Below the pieces are notes generated by a model, which saw only the letters and a program-made list of their open reading frames with translations, was not told the DNA's origin and did no database searches. Both the position numbers and the translations under genes were made by a program. Source: Protonemura montana (taxonomy: Eukaryota > Arthropoda > Insecta > Plecoptera > Nemouridae). Taken from it: a stretch of DNA of 64,000 nucleotides. Each line of letters begins with the position of its first letter. The stretch's first letter is position 1. The stretch lies in contig OX387604.1 in NCBI GenBank assembly GCA_947568835.1, forward strand, positions 21,295,076-21,359,075, in the 5' to 3' direction. This document shows positions 12,716 to 28,278 of the stretch, piece after piece.

Positions 12716-12886
12716 AAATATATTACACACAGCAGGAAAACAGTTGCATACACAACAGTTGCAACAGTTGCATGAGCAGACATGTTCCTTGCGCCGGCGC
12801 TGGCAGATGCAGGTGAGCATGCCAGCACGTCAGACATGTTCCTGATGCCGGCGCTGGCAGATGCAGGTGAGCATGCCAGCACGGCA
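12716..12886 (+). repeat. G-block 8 (subfamily Q)
   Basis: 1084 bp after block 7; nearly identical to block 2, including CCTGATGCC. Confidence 0.92.
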
Positions 12887-14385
12887 GACAACCTAGACTA
12901 GCCATGCTAAACTACTGTACTAAATACTGCCCCTCAAAACCTAGACTAGCAATGCTACACTACTCTACTACACACAGCCCCTGACAACCAAGACTAGCCA
13001 TGCTACACAACTGTACTAAATACAGCACCTGATAACCTAGACTAGCCATGCTTCACAACTGTACTAAATACAGCCCCTGACAACCTAGACTAGCCATGCT
13101 TCACTACTGTACTACACATAGTCCCTGACAACCTAGACTAGCCATGCTACACTACTGGACTACACACACAGCCCCTGACAACCTAGACTAGCCATGCTAC
13201 ACGACTGTACTAAATACAGCTCCTGACAACCTAGACTAGCCATGCTACACTACTGTACGACACACACAGCCCCTGACAACCTAGACTAGCCATGCTACAC
13301 TACTGTACTAAATACAGCCCCTGACAACCTAGACTAGCCATGCTACACTACTGTACTAAACACACAGCCCCTGACAACCTAGACTAGCCATGCTACATTA
13401 CTGTACTTCACACGAAGCCCCTGACAACCGAGACTATCAATGCTACGCAACTGTACTACACAGCCCCTGACAACCTAGACTAGCCATGCTACAATACTTT
13501 ACTACACACAGCCTCTGACAACCAAGACTAGCCATGCTTCACTACTGTACTACACAGACAGCCCTTGACAACCTAGACTAGCCATGTAACACTACTGTAC
13601 TACGCAGCCCCTGACAACCTAAAGAAGCCGTGCTACACTACTGTACTACACACACAGCCCCTGACAACCTAGGCTAGCCATGCTTCAGTACTGTACTACA
13701 CACACAGCCCCTGACAACCTAGACTAGCCATGCTTCACTACTGTACTACACACGCAGTCCCTGACAACCTAGACTAACCATGCTACACTACTGTACTAAA
13801 TACAGCCCCTGACAACCTAGACTAGCAATGCTACACTACTGTACTACACACGAAGCCCCTGACAACCCAGACAAGCCATGCTACGCTACTGTTCTACACA
13901 GCCCCTGACAATCTAGACTAGCCATGCTTCACTACTGTACGACACACAGCCCCTGACAATCTTGACTAGCCATGCTACACTACTGTACTTAATACGGCCC
14001 CTGAGAGCTTAGACTTGCCATGCTACACAACTGTACTACACACAGCCCCTGATAACCAAGACTAGCCATCCTTCACTACTGTTCTACACACACGGCCCCT
14101 GACAACCTAGAGTAGCCATGCTACACTACTGTACTTCACACACAGCCCATGACAACCTAGACTAACAATGCTACACAACTGTACTACACACACAGCCCCT
14201 GACAACCTAGACTAGCAATGTTAAACTACTGTACTACGCAGCCCCTGACAACCTAGAGTAGCCGTGTTACACGACTGTACTACACACACAGTCCCTGACA
14301 ACCTATACTAGCCATGCTACACTACTGTACTACACACACAGCCCCTGACAACCTAGACTAGCCATGCTACACAACTGTACTACAC

Positions 14386-14556
14386 AAATATATAACACAC
14401 AGCAGGAAAACAGTTGCATACACAACAGTTGCAACAGTTGCATGAGCAGACATGTTCCTTGCGCCGGCGCTGGCAGATGCACTTGAGCATGCCAGCACGT
14501 CAGACATGTTCCTTGCGCCGGTGCTGGCAGATGCAGGTGAGCATGCCAGCACAGCA
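14386..14556 (+). repeat. G-block 9 (subfamily P)
   Basis: 1670 bp after block 8; shares TATAAC and GAAAACC with block 1. Confidence 0.92.
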
Positions 14557-15523
14557 GAAAACCTAGACTAGCCATGCTACACTACTGTACTAAATACTGC
14601 CCCTAAAAACCTAGACTAGCAATGCTACACTACTCTACTACACACAGCCCCTGACAACCTAGACTAGCCATGCTACACAACTGTACTAAATACAGCCCCT
14701 GACAACCTAGACTAGCCATGCTTCACTACTGTACTACACATTGTCCCTGACAAACTAGACTAGCCATGCTACACTACTGTACTACACACACAGCCCCTGA
14801 CAACCTAGACTAGCCATGCTACACGACTGTACTAAATACAGCTCCTGACAACCTAGACTAGCTATGCTACACTACTGTACGACACACACAGCCCCTGACA
14901 ACCTAGACTAGCCATGCTACACTACTGTACTAAATACAGCCCCTGACAACCTAGACTAGCCATGCTACACTACTGTACTAAACACACAGCCCCTGACAAC
15001 CTAGACTAGCCATGCTACACTACTGTTCTTCACACGAAGCCCCTGACAACCTTGACTAGCCATGCTACACTACTGTACGACACACAGCCCCTGACAATCT
15101 TGACTAGCCATGCTACACTACTGTACTAAATACAGCCCATGACAGCTTAGACTAGCCATGCTACACTACTGTACTACACACAGCCCCTGACAACCAAGAC
15201 TAGCCATCCTTCACTACTGTTCTACACACACGGCCCCTGACAACCTAGAGTAGCCATGCTACACTACTGTACTACACACACAGCCCCTGACAACCTAGAC
15301 TAACAATTCTACACAACTGTACTACACACACAGCCCCTGACAACCTAGACTAGCCATGTTACACTACTGTACTACGCAGCCCCTTACAACCTAGAGTAGC
15401 CGTGCTTCACGACTGTACTACACACACAGTCCCTGACAACCTATACTAGCCATGCTACACTACTGTACTAAACACACAGCCCCTGAACACCTAGACTAGC
15501 CATGCTACACAACTGTACTACAC

Positions 15524-15694
15524 AAATATATTACACACAGCAGGAAAACAGTTGCATACACAACAGTTGCAACAGTTGCATGAGCAGACATGTTCCTTGC
15601 GCCGGCGCTGGCAGATGCAGGTGAGCATGCCAGCACGTCAGATATGTTCCTTGTACCGGCGCTGGCAGATGCAGGTGAGCATGCCAGCACGGCA
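15524..15694 (+). repeat. G-block 10 (subfamily Q)
   Basis: 1138 bp after block 9; shares the GATATG and GTACCGG changes with block 4. Confidence 0.92.
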
Positions 15695-17927
15695 GACAAC
15701 CTAGACTAGCCATGCTACACTACTGTACTAAATACTGCCCCTCAAAACCTAGACTAGCAATGCTACACTACTCTACTACACACAGCCTCTGACAACCAAG
15801 ACTAGCCATGCTACACTACTGTACTAAATACTGCCCCTCAAAACCTAGACTAGCAATGCTACACTACTCTACTACACACAGCCCCTGACAACCAAGACTA
15901 GCCATGCTACACAACTGTACAAATTACAGCAACTGATAACCTAGACTAGCCATGCTACACAACTGTACTAAATACAGCCCCTGACAACCTAGACTAGCCA
16001 TGCTTCACTACTGTACTACACATAGTCCCTGACAACCTAGACTAGCCATGCTACACTACTGTACTACACACACAGCCCCTGACAACCTAGACTAGCCATG
16101 CTACACGACTGTACTTAATACAGCTCCTGACAACCTAGACTAGCCATGCTACACTACTGTACGACACACACAGCCCCTGACAACCTAGACTAGCCATGCT
16201 ACACTACTGTACTAAATACAGCCCCTGACAACCTAGACTAGCCATGCTACACTACTGTACTAAACACACAGCCCCTGACAACCTAGACTAGCCATGCTAC
16301 ATTACTGTACTTCACACGAAGCCCCTGACAACCAAGACTATCAATGCTACGCAACTGTACTACATAGCCCCTGACAACCTAGACTAGCCATGCTACAATA
16401 CTTTACTACACACAGCCTCTGACAACCAAGACTAGCCATGCTTCACTACTGTACTACACAGACAGCCCTTGACAACCTAGACTAGCCATGTAACACTACT
16501 GTACTACGCAGCCCCTGACAACCTAAAGAAGCCGTGCTACACTACTGTACTACACACACAGCCCCTGACAACCTAGGCTAGCCATGCTTCAGTACTGTAC
16601 TACACACACAGCCCCTGACAACCTAGACTAGCCATGCTTCACTACTGTACTACACACGCAGTCCCTGACAACCGAAACTAGACATGCTAAACAACTGTAC
16701 TACACACACAGCCCCTGACAACCTACACTAGCCATGCTACACGACTGTACTAAATACAGCTCCTGACCATTTAGACTAGCCATGCTACACTACTGTACGA
16801 CACACACAGCCCCTGACAACCTAAACTAGCCATGCTACACTACTGTACTAAATACAGCCCCTGACAACCTAGACTAGCCATGCTACACTACTGTACTAAA
16901 CACACAGCCCCTGACAACCTAGACTAGCCATGCTACACTACTGTACTACACACGAAGTCCCTGACAACCCAGACAAGCCATGCTACGCTACTGTACTACA
17001 CAGCCCCTGACAATGTAGACTAGCCATGCTTCACTACTGTACGACACACAGCCCCTGACAATTTTGACTAGCCATGCTACACTACTGTACTTAATACAGC
17101 CCCTGACAGCTTAGACTTGCCATGCTACACAACTGTACTACACACAGCCCCTGACAACCAAGACTAGCCATCCTTCACTACTGTACTACACACACAGCCC
17201 CTGACAACCTAGACTAGCCATGCTACACGACTGTACTAAATACAGCTCCTGACAACCTAGACTAGCTATGCTACACTACTGTACGACACACACAGCCCCT
17301 GACAACCTAGACTAGCCATGCTACACTACTGTACTAAATACAGCCCCTGACAACCTAGACTAGCCATGCTACACTACTGTACTAAACACACAGCCCCTGA
17401 CAACCTAGACTAGCCATGCTACACTACTGTACTTCACACGAAGCCCCTGACAACCTCGACTAGCCATGCTACACTACTGTACGACACACAGCCCCTGACA
17501 ATCTTGACTAGCCATGCTACACTACTGTTCTAAATACAGCCCATGACAGCTTAGACTAGCCATGCTACACTACTGTACTACACACAGCCCCTGACAACCA
17601 AGACTAGCCATCCTTCACTACTGTTCTACACACACGGCCCCTGACAAACTAGAGTAGCCATGCTACACTACTGTACTACACACACAGCCCCTGACAACCT
17701 AGACTAACAATACTACACAACTGTACTACACATACAGCCCCTGACAACCTAGACTAGCCATGTTACACTACTGTACTACGTAGCCCCTGACAACCTAGAG
17801 TAGCCGTGCTACACGACTGTACTACACACACAGTCCCTGACAACCTATACTAGCCATGCTACACTACTGTACTAAACACACAGCCCCTGAACACCTAGAC
17901 TAGCCATGCTACACAATTGTACTACAC

Positions 17928-18098
17928 AAATATATTACACACAGCAGGAAAACAGTTGCATACACAACAGTTGCAACAGTTGCATGAGCAGACATGTTCC
18001 TTGCGCCGGCGCTGGCAGATGCAGGTGAGCATGCCAGCACGTCAGACATGTTCCTTGTGCCGGCGCTGGCAGATGCAGGTGAGCCTGCCAGCACGGCA
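17928..18098 (+). repeat. G-block 11 (subfamily Q)
   Basis: 2404 bp after block 10; has GAGCCTGCC in the second 54-mer. Confidence 0.92.
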
Positions 18099-19065
18099 GA
18101 CAACCTAGACTAGCCATGCTACACTACTGTACTAAATACTGCCCCTAAAAACCTAGACTAGCAATGCTACACTACTCTACTACACACAGCCCCTGACAAC
18201 CTAGACTAGCCATGCTACACAACTGTACTAAATACAGCCCCTGACAACCTAGACTAGCCATGCTTCACTACTGTACTACACATTGTCCCTGACAACCTAG
18301 ACTAGCCATGCTACACTACTGTACTACACACACAGCCCCTGACAACCTAGACTAGCCATGCTACACGACTGTACTAAATACAGCTCCTGACAACCTAGAC
18401 TAGCTATGCTACACAACTGTACGACACACACAGCCCCTGACAACCTAGACTAGCCATGCTACACTACTGTACTAAATACAGCCCCTGACAACCTAGACTA
18501 GCCATGCTACACTACTGTTCTAAACACACAGCCCCTGACAACCTAGACTAGCCATGCTACACTACTGTACTTCACACGAAGCCCCTGACAACCTCGACTA
18601 GCCATGCTACACTACTGTACGACACACAGCCCCTGACAATCTTGACTAGCCATGCTACACTACTGTTCTGAATACAGCCCATGACAGCTTAGACTAGCCA
18701 TGCTACACTACTGTACTACACACAGCCCCTGACAACCAAGACTAGCCATCCTTCACTACTGTTCTACACACACGGCCCCTGACAACCTAGAGTAGCCATG
18801 CTACACTACTGTACTACACACACAGCCTCTGACAACCTAGACTAACAATACTACACAACTGTACTACACATACAGCCCCTGACAACCTAGACTAGCCATG
18901 TTACACTACTGTACTACGTAGCCCCTGACAACCTAGAGTAGCCGTGCTACACGACTGTACTACACACACAGTCCCTGACAACCTATACTAGCCATGCTAC
19001 ACTACTGTACTAAACACACAGCCCCTGAACACCTAGACTAGCCATGCTACACAATTGTACTACAC

Positions 19066-19236
19066 AAATATATTACACACAGCAGGAAAACAGTTGCATA
19101 CACAACAGTTGCAACAGTTGCATGAGCAGACATGTTCCTTGCGCCGGCGCTGGCAGATGCAGGTGAGCATGCCAGCACGTCAGACATGTTCCTTGTGCCG
19201 GCGCTGGCAGATGCAGGTGAGCATGCCAGCACGGCA
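19066..19236 (+). repeat. G-block 12 (subfamily Q)
   Basis: 1138 bp after block 11; first block of the 2024-bp HOR. Confidence 0.92.
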
Positions 19237-20637
19237 GACAACCTAGACTAGCCATGCTACACTACTGTACTAAATACTGCCCCTCAAAACCTAGACTAGC
19301 AATGCTACACTTCTCTACTACACACAGCCCCTGACAACCAAGACTAGCCATGCTACACTACTGTACTAAATACTGCCCCTCAAAACCTAGACTAGCAATG
19401 CTACACTACTCTACTACACACAGCCCCTGACAACCAAGACTAGCCATGCTACACAACTGTACTAAATACAGCAACTGATAACCTAGACTAGCCATGCTAC
19501 ACAACTGTACTAAATACAGCCCCTGACAACCTAGACTAGCCATGCTTCACTACTGTACTACACATAGTCCCTGACAACCTAGACTAGCCATGCTACACTA
19601 CTGTACTACACACACAGCCCCTGACAACCTAGACTAGCCATGCTACACGACTGTACTTAATACAGCTCCTGACAACCTAGACTAGCCATGCTACACTACT
19701 GTACGACACACACAGCCCCTGACAACCTAGACTAGCCATGCTACACTACTGTACTAAATACAGCCCCTGACAACCTAGACTAGCCATGCTACACTACTGT
19801 ACTAAACACACAGCCCCTGACAACCTAGACTAGCCATGCTACATTACTGTACTTCACACGAAGCCCCTGACAACCAAGACTATCAATGCTACGCAACTGT
19901 ACTACATAGCCCCTGACAACCTAGACTAGCCATGCTACAATACTTTACTACACACAGCCTCTGACAACCAAGACTAGCCATGCTTCACTACTGTACTACA
20001 CAGACAGCCCTTGACAACCTAGACTAGCCATGTAACACTACTGTACTACGCAGCCCCTGACAACCTAAAGAAGCCGTGCTACACTACTGTACTACACACA
20101 CAGCCCCTGACAACCTAGGCTAGCCATGCTTCAGTACTGTACTACACACACAGCCCCTGACAACCTAGACTAGCCATGCTTCACTACTGTACTACACACA
20201 GCCCCTGACAATCTTGACTAGCCATGCTACACTACTGTACTTAATACAGCCCCTGACAGCTTAGACTTGCCATGCTACACAACTGTACTACACACAGCCC
20301 CTGACAACCAAGACTAGCCATCCTTCACTACTGTTCTACACACACGGCCCCTGACAACCTAGAATAGCCATGCTACACTACTGTACTTCACACACAGCCC
20401 ATGACAACCTAGACTAACAATGCTACACAACTGTACTACACACACAGCCCCTGACAACCTAGACTAGCCATGTTAAACTACTGTACTACGCAGCCCCTGA
20501 CAACCTAGAGTAGCCGTGCTACACGACTGTACTACACACACAGTCCCTGACAACCTATACAAGCCATGCTACACTACTGTACTACACACACAGCCCCTGA
20601 CAACCTAGACTAGCCATGCTACACAACTGTACTACAC

Positions 20638-20808
20638 AAATATATTACACACAGCAGGAAAACAGTTGCATACACAACAGTTGCAACAGTTGCATGAGCA
20701 GACATGTTCCTTGCGCCGGCGCTGGCAGATGCACTTGAGCATGCCAGCACGTCAGACATGTTCCTTGCGCCGGTGCTGGCAGATGCAGGTGAGCATGCCA
20801 GCACAGCA
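20638..20808 (+). repeat. G-block 13 (subfamily P)
   Basis: 1572 bp after block 12. Confidence 0.92.
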
Positions 20809-21089
20809 GACAACCTAGACTAGCCATGCTACACTACTGTACTAAATACTGCCCCTAAAAACCTAGACTAGCAATGCTTCACTACTCTACTACACACAGC
20901 CCCTGACAACCTAGACTAGCCATGCTACACAACTGTACTAAATACAGCCCCTGACAACCTAGACTAGCCATGCTTCACTACTGTATTACACATTGTCCCT
21001 GACAACCTATACTAGCCATGCTACACTACTGTACTAAACACACAGCCCCTGAACACCTAGACTAGCCATGCTACACAATTGTACTACAC

Positions 21090-21260
21090 AAATATATTAC
21101 ACACAGCAGGAAAACAGTTGCATACACAACAGTTGCAACAGTTGCATGAGCAGACATGTTCCTTGCGCCGGCGCTGGCAGATGCAGGTGAGCATGCCAGC
21201 ACGTCAGACATGTTCCTTGTGCCGGCGCTGGCAGATGCAGGTGAGCATGCCAGCACGGCA
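21090..21260 (+). repeat. G-block 14 (subfamily Q)
   Basis: Only 452 bp after block 13, the shortest spacing in the array, because the 2024-bp duplication join lies between them. Confidence 0.92.
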
Positions 21261-22661
21261 GACAACCTAGACTAGCCATGCTACACTACTGTACTAAATA
21301 CTGCCCCTCAAAACCTAGACTAGCAATGCTACACTTCTCTACTACACACAGCCCCTGACAACCAAGACTAGCCATGCTACACTACTGTACTAAATACTGC
21401 CCCTCAAAACCTAGACTAGCAATGCTACACTACTCTACTACACACAGCCCCTGACAACCAAGACTAGCCATGCTACACAACTGTACTAAATACAGCAACT
21501 GATAACCTAGACTAGCCATGCTACACAACTGTACTAAATACAGCCCCTGACAACCTAGACTAGCCATGCTTCACTACTGTACTACACATAGTCCCTGACA
21601 ACCTAGACTAGCCATGCTACACTACTGTACTACACACACAGCCCCTGACAACCTAGACTAGCCATGCTACACGACTGTACTTAATACAGCTCCTGACAAC
21701 CTAGACTAGCCATGCTACACTACTGTACGACACACACAGCCCCTGACAACCTAGACTAGCCATGCTACACTACTGTACTAAATACAGCCCCTGACAACCT
21801 AGACTAGCCATGCTACACTACTGTACTAAACACACAGCCCCTGACAACCTAGACTAGCCATGCTACATTACTGTACTTCACACGAAGCCCCTGACAACCA
21901 AGACTATCAATGCTACGCAACTGTACTACATAGCCCCTGACAACCTAGACTAGCCATGCTACAATACTTTACTACACACAGCCTCTGACAACCAAGACTA
22001 GCCATGCTTCACTACTGTACTACACAGACAGCCCTTGACAACCTAGACTAGCCATGTAACACTACTGTACTACGCAGCCCCTGACAACCTAAAGAAGCCG
22101 TGCTACACTACTGTACTACACACACAGCCCCTGACAACCTAGGCTAGCCATGCTTCAGTACTGTACTACACACACAGCCCCTGACAACCTAGACTAGCCA
22201 TGCTTCACTACTGTACTACACACAGCCCCTGACAATCTTGACTAGCCATGCTACACTACTGTACTTAATACAGCCCCTGACAGCTTAGACTTGCCATGCT
22301 ACACAACTGTACTACACACAGCCCCTGACAACCAAGACTAGCCATCCTTCACTACTGTTCTACACACACGGCCCCTGACAACCTAGAATAGCCATGCTAC
22401 ACTACTGTACTTCACACACAGCCCATGACAACCTAGACTAACAATGCTACACAACTGTACTACACACACAGCCCCTGACAACCTAGACTAGCCATGTTAA
22501 ACTACTGTACTACGCAGCCCCTGACAACCTAGAGTAGCCGTGCTACACGACTGTACTACACACACAGTCCCTGACAACCTATACAAGCCATGCTACACTA
22601 CTGTACTACACACACAGCCCCTGACAACCTAGACTAGCCATGCTACACAACTGTACTACAC

Positions 22662-22832
22662 AAATATATTACACACAGCAGGAAAACAGTTGCATACACA
22701 ACAGTTGCAACAGTTGCATGAGCAGACATGTTCCTTGCGCCGGCGCTGGCAGATGCACTTGAGCATGCCAGCACGTCAGACATGTTCCTTGCGCCGGTGC
22801 TGGCAGATGCAGGTGAGCATGCCAGCACAGCA
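22662..22832 (+). repeat. G-block 15 (subfamily P)
   Basis: 1572 bp after block 14; second copy of block 13. Confidence 0.92.
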
Positions 22833-23507
22833 GACAACCTAGACTAGCCATGCTACACTACTGTACTAAATACTGCCCCTAAAAACCTAGACTAGCAATG
22901 CTTCACTACTCTACTACACACAGCCCCTGACAACCTAGACTAGCCATGCTACACAACTGTACTAAATACAGCCCCTGACAACCTAGACTAGCCATGCTTC
23001 ACTACTGTATTACACATTGTCCCTGACAACCTAGACTAGCCATGCTACACTACTGTACTACACACACAGCCCCTGACAACCTAGACTAGCCATGCTACAC
23101 GACTGTACTAAATATAGCTCCTGACAACCTAGACTAGCTATGCTACACTACTGTACGACACACACAGCCCCTGACAACCAAGACTAGCCATCCTTCACTA
23201 CTGTTCTACTCACACGGCCCCTGACAACCTAGAGTAGCCATGCTACACTACTTTACTTCACACACAGCCCATGACAACCTAGACTAACAATGCTACACAA
23301 CTGTACTACACACACAGCCCCTGACAACCTAGACTAGCCATGTTAAACTACTGTACTACGCAGCCCCTGACAACCTTGAGTAGCCGTGCTACACGACTGT
23401 ACTACACACACAGTCCCTGACAACCTATACTAGCCATGCTACACTACTGTACTACACACACAGCCCCTGACAACCTAGACTAGCCATGCTACACAACTGT
23501 ACTACAC

Positions 23508-23678
23508 AAATATATTACACACAGCAGGAAAACAGTTGCATACACAACAGTTGCAACAGTTGCATGAGCAGACATGTTCCTTGCGCCGGCGCTGGCAGAT
23601 GCACTTGAGCATGCCAGCACGTCAGACATGTTCCTTGCGCCGGTGCTGGCAGATGCAGGTGAGCATGCCAGCACAGCA
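23508..23678 (+). repeat. G-block 16 (subfamily P)
   Basis: 846 bp after block 15. Confidence 0.92.
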
Positions 23679-24597
23679 GACAACCTAGACTAGCCATGCT
23701 ACACTACTGTACTAAATACTGCCCCTAAAAACCTAGACTAGCAATGCTACACTACTCTACTACACAAAGCCCCTGACAACCTAGACTAGCCATGCTACAC
23801 AACTGTACTAAATACAGCCCCTGACAACCTAGACTAGCCATGCTTCACTACTGTATTACACATTGTCCCTGACAACCTAGACTAGCCATGCTACACTACT
23901 GTACTACACACACAGCCCCTGACAACCTAGACTAGCCATGCTACACGACTGTACTAAATACATCTCCTGACAACCTAGACTAGCTATGCTACACTACTGT
24001 ACGACACACACAGCCCCTGACAACCTAGACTAGCCATGCTACACTACTGTACTAAACACACAGCCCCTGACAACCTAGACTAGCCATGCTACACTACAGT
24101 ACTACACACGAAGCCCCTGACAACCTTGACTAGCCATGCTACACTACTGTACGACACACAGCTCCTGACAATCTTGACTAGCCATGCTACACTACTGTAC
24201 TAAATACAGCCCATGACAGCTTAGACTAGCCATGCTACACTACTGTACTACACACAGCCCCTGACAACCTAGACTAGCCATCCTTCACTACTGTTCTACA
24301 CACACGGCCCCTGACAACCTAGAGTAGCCATGCTACACAACTGTACTACACACACAGCCCCTGACAACCTAGACTAACAATACTACACAACTGTACTACA
24401 CACACAGCCCCTGACAACCTAGACTAGCCATGTTACACTACTGTACTACGCAGCCCCTGACAACCTAGAGTAGCCGTGCTACACGACTGTACTACACACA
24501 CAGTCCCTGACAACCTATTCTAGCCATGCTACACTACTGTACTAAACACACAGCCCCTGACAACCTAGACTAGCCATGCTACACAACTGTACTACAC

Positions 24598-24768
24598 AAA
24601 TATATTACACACAGCAGGAAAACACTTGCATACACAACAGTTGCAACAGTTGCATGAGCAGACATGTTCCTTGCGCCGGCGCCGGCAGATGCAGGTGAGC
24701 ATGCCAGCACGTCAGACATGTTCCTTGTGCCGGCGCTGGCAGATGCAGGTAAGCATGCCAGCACGGCA
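24598..24768 (+). repeat. G-block 17 (subfamily Q, GTAAGC variant)
   Basis: 1090 bp after block 16; has CAGGTAAGC in the second 54-mer, AACACTTGC for AACAGTTGC, and GCGCCGGCAG. Confidence 0.92.
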
Positions 24769-25929
24769 GACAACCTAGACTAGCCATGCTACACTACTGT
24801 ACTAAATACTGCCCCTCAAAACCTAGACTAGCAATGCTACACTACTCTACTACACACAGCCCCTGACAACCAAGACTAGCCATGCTACACAACTGTACTA
24901 AATACAGCAACTGATAACCTAGACTAGCCATGCTACACAACTGTACTAAATACAGCCCCTGACAACCTAGACTAGCCATGCTTCACTACTGTACTACACA
25001 TAGTCCCTGACAACCTAGACTAGCCATGCTACACTACTGTACTACACACACAGCCCCTGACAACCTAGACTAGCCATGCTACACGACTGTACTAAATACA
25101 GCTCCTGACAACCTAGACTAGCCATGCTACACTACTGTACGACACACACATCCTCTGACAACCTAGACTAGCCATGCTACACTACTGTACTAAACACACA
25201 GCCCCTGACAACCTAGACTAGCTATGCTACACTACTGTACGACACACACAGCCCCTGACAACCTAGACTAGCCATGCTACACTACTGTACTAAATACAGC
25301 CCCTGACAACCTAGACTAGCCATGCTACACTACTGTACTAAACACACAGCCCCTGACAACCTAGACTAGCCATGCTACACTACTGTACTACACACGAAGC
25401 CCCTGACAACCCAGACAAGCCATGCTACGCTACTGTACTACACAGCCCCTGACAATCTAGACTAGCCATGCTTCACTACTGTACGACACACAGCCCCTGA
25501 CAATCTTGACTAGCCATGCTACACTACTGTACTTAATACAGCCCCTGACAGCTTAGACTTGCCATGCTACACAACTGTACTACACACAGCCCCTGACAAC
25601 CAAGACTAGCCATCCTTCACTACTGTTCTACACACACGGCCCCTGACAACCTAGAGTAGCCATGCTACACTACTGTACTTCACACACAGCCCATGACAAC
25701 CTAGACTAACAATGCTACACAACTGTACTACACACACAGCCCCTGACAACCTAGACTAGCCATGTTAAACTACTGTACTACGCAGCCCCTGACAACCTAG
25801 AGTAGCCGTGCTACACGACTGTACTACACACACAGTCCCTGACAACCTATACTAGCCATGCTACACTACTGTACTACACACACAGCCCCTGACAACCTAG
25901 ACTAGCCATGCTACACAACTGTACTACAC

Positions 25930-26100
25930 AAATATATTACACACAGCAGGAAAACAGTTGCATACACAACAGTTGCAACAGTTGCATGAGCAGACATGTT
26001 CCTTGCGCCGGCGCTGGCAGATGCACTTGAGCATGCCAGCACGTCAGACATGTTCCTTGCGCCGGTGCTGGCAGATGCAGGTGAGCATGCCAGCACAGCA
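25930..26100 (+). repeat. G-block 18 (subfamily P)
   Basis: 1332 bp after block 17. Confidence 0.92.
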
Positions 26101-26775
26101 GACAACCTAGACTAGCCATGCTACACTACTGTACTAAATACTGCCCCTAAAAACCTAGACTAGCAATGCTACACTACTCTACTACACCCTGCCCCTGACA
26201 ACCTAGACTAGCCATGCTACACAACTGTACTAAATACAGCCCCTGACAACCTAGACTAGCCATGCTTCACTACTGTATTACACATTGTCCCTGACAACCT
26301 AGACTAGCCATGCTACACTACTGTACTACACACACAGCCCCTGACAACCTAGACTAGCCATGCTACACGACTGTACTAAATATAGCTCCTGACAACCTAG
26401 ACTAGCTATGCAACACTACTGTACGACACACACAGCCCCTGACAACCAAGACTAGCCATCCTTCACTACTGTTCTACACACACGGCCCCTGACAACCTAA
26501 AGTAGCCATGCTACACTACTGTACTTCACACACAGCCCATGACAACCTAGACTAACAATGCTACACAACTGTACTACACACACAGCCCCTGACAACCTAG
26601 ACTAGCCATGTTAAACTACTGTACTACGCAGCCCCTGACAACCTAGAGTAGCCGTGCTACACGACTGTACTACACACACAGTCCCTGACAACCTATACTA
26701 GCCATGCTACACTACTGTACTTCACACACAGCCCCTGACAACCTAGACTAGCCATGCTACACAACTGTACTACAC

Positions 26776-26946
26776 AAATATATTACACACAGCAGGAAAA
26801 CAGTTGCATACACAACAGTTGCAACAGTTGCATGAGCAGACATGTTCCTTGCGCCGGCGCTGGCAGATGCAGGTGAGCATGCCAGCACGTCAGACAAGTT
26901 CCTTGTGCCGGCGCTGGCAGATGCAGGTAAGCATGCCAGCACGGCA
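26776..26946 (+). repeat. G-block 19 (subfamily Q, GTAAGC variant)
   Basis: 846 bp after block 18; has CAGACAAGTTCC and CAGGTAAGC. Confidence 0.92.
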
Positions 26947-28107
26947 GACAACCTAGACTAGCCATGCTACACTACTGTACTAAATACTGCCCCTCAAAAC
27001 CTAGACTAGCAATGCTACACTACTCTACTACACACAGCCCCTGACAACCTAGACTAGCCATGCTACACAACTGTACTAAATACAGCCCCTGACAACCTAG
27101 ACTAGCCATGCTTCACTACTGTACTACACATAGTCCCTGACAACCTAGACTAGCCATGCTACACTACTGTACTACACACACAGCCCCTGACAACCTAGAC
27201 TAGCCATGCTACACGACTGTACTAAATACAGCTCCTGACAACCTAGACTAGCCATGCTACACTACTGTACGACACACACATCCTCTGACAACCTAGACTA
27301 GCCATGCTACACTACTGTACTAAATACAGCCCCTGACAACCTAGACTAGCCATGCTACACTACTGTACTAAACACAAAGCCCCTGACAACCTAGACTAGC
27401 TATGCTACACTACTGTACGACACACACAGCCCCTGACAACCTAGACTAGCCATGCTACACTACTGTACTAAATACAGCCCCTGACAACCTAGACTAGCCA
27501 TGCTACACTACTGTACTAAACACACAGCCCCTGACAACCTAGACTAGCCATGCTACACTACTGTACTACACACGAAGCCCCTGACAACCCAGACAAGCCA
27601 TGCTACGCTACTGTACTACACAGCCCCTGACAATCTAGACTAGCCATGCTTTACTACTGTACGACACACAGCCCCTGACAATCTTGACTAGCCATGCTAC
27701 ACTACTGTACTTAATACAGCCCCTGACAGCTTAGACTTGCCATGCTACACAACTGTACTACACACAGCCCCTGACAACCAAGACTAGCCATCCTTCACTA
27801 CTGTTCTACACACACGGCCCCTGACAACCTAGAGTAGCCATGCTACACTACTGTACTTCACACACAGCCCATGACAACCTAGACTAACAATGCTACACAA
27901 CTGTACTACACACACAGCCCCTGACAACCTAGACTAGCCATGTTAAACTACTGTACTACGCAGCCCCTGACAACCTAGAGTAGCCGTGCTACACGACTGT
28001 ACTACACACACAGTCCCTGACAACCTATACTAGCCATGCTACACTACTGTACTACAAACACAGCCCCTGACAACCTAGACTAGCCATGCTACACAACTGT
28101 ACTACAC

Positions 28108-28278
28108 AAATATATTACACACAGCAGGAAAACAGTTGCATACACAACAGTTGCAACAGTTGCATGAGCAGACATGTTCCTTGCGCCGGCGCTGGCAGAT
28201 GCACTTGAGCATGCCAGCACGTCAGACATGTTCCTTGCGCCGGTGCTGGCAGATGCAGGTGAGCATGCCAGCACAGCA
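28108..28278 (+). repeat. G-block 20 (subfamily P)
   Basis: 1332 bp after block 19. Confidence 0.92.

Larger units (their letters stand above)
12716..17180 (+). repeat. Super-HOR copy 2
   Basis: Second copy of the block order seen at 4250-9110. It ends where the GACAATGTAG/CCTTCACTACTGT variants give way to a different monomer series near 17180. Confidence 0.75.
18985..23032 (+). repeat. Two tandem copies of a 2024-bp HOR
   Basis: G-blocks at 19066 and 20638 recur exactly 2024 bp later at 21090 and 22662. Private variants are shared (ACACTTCTCT after the first block, CTATACAAGCC before the second). The join near 21008 fuses a CATTGTCCCTG monomer to one with CCTATACTAGCC, which looks like the crossover point of an unequal exchange. 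Confidence 0.85.
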
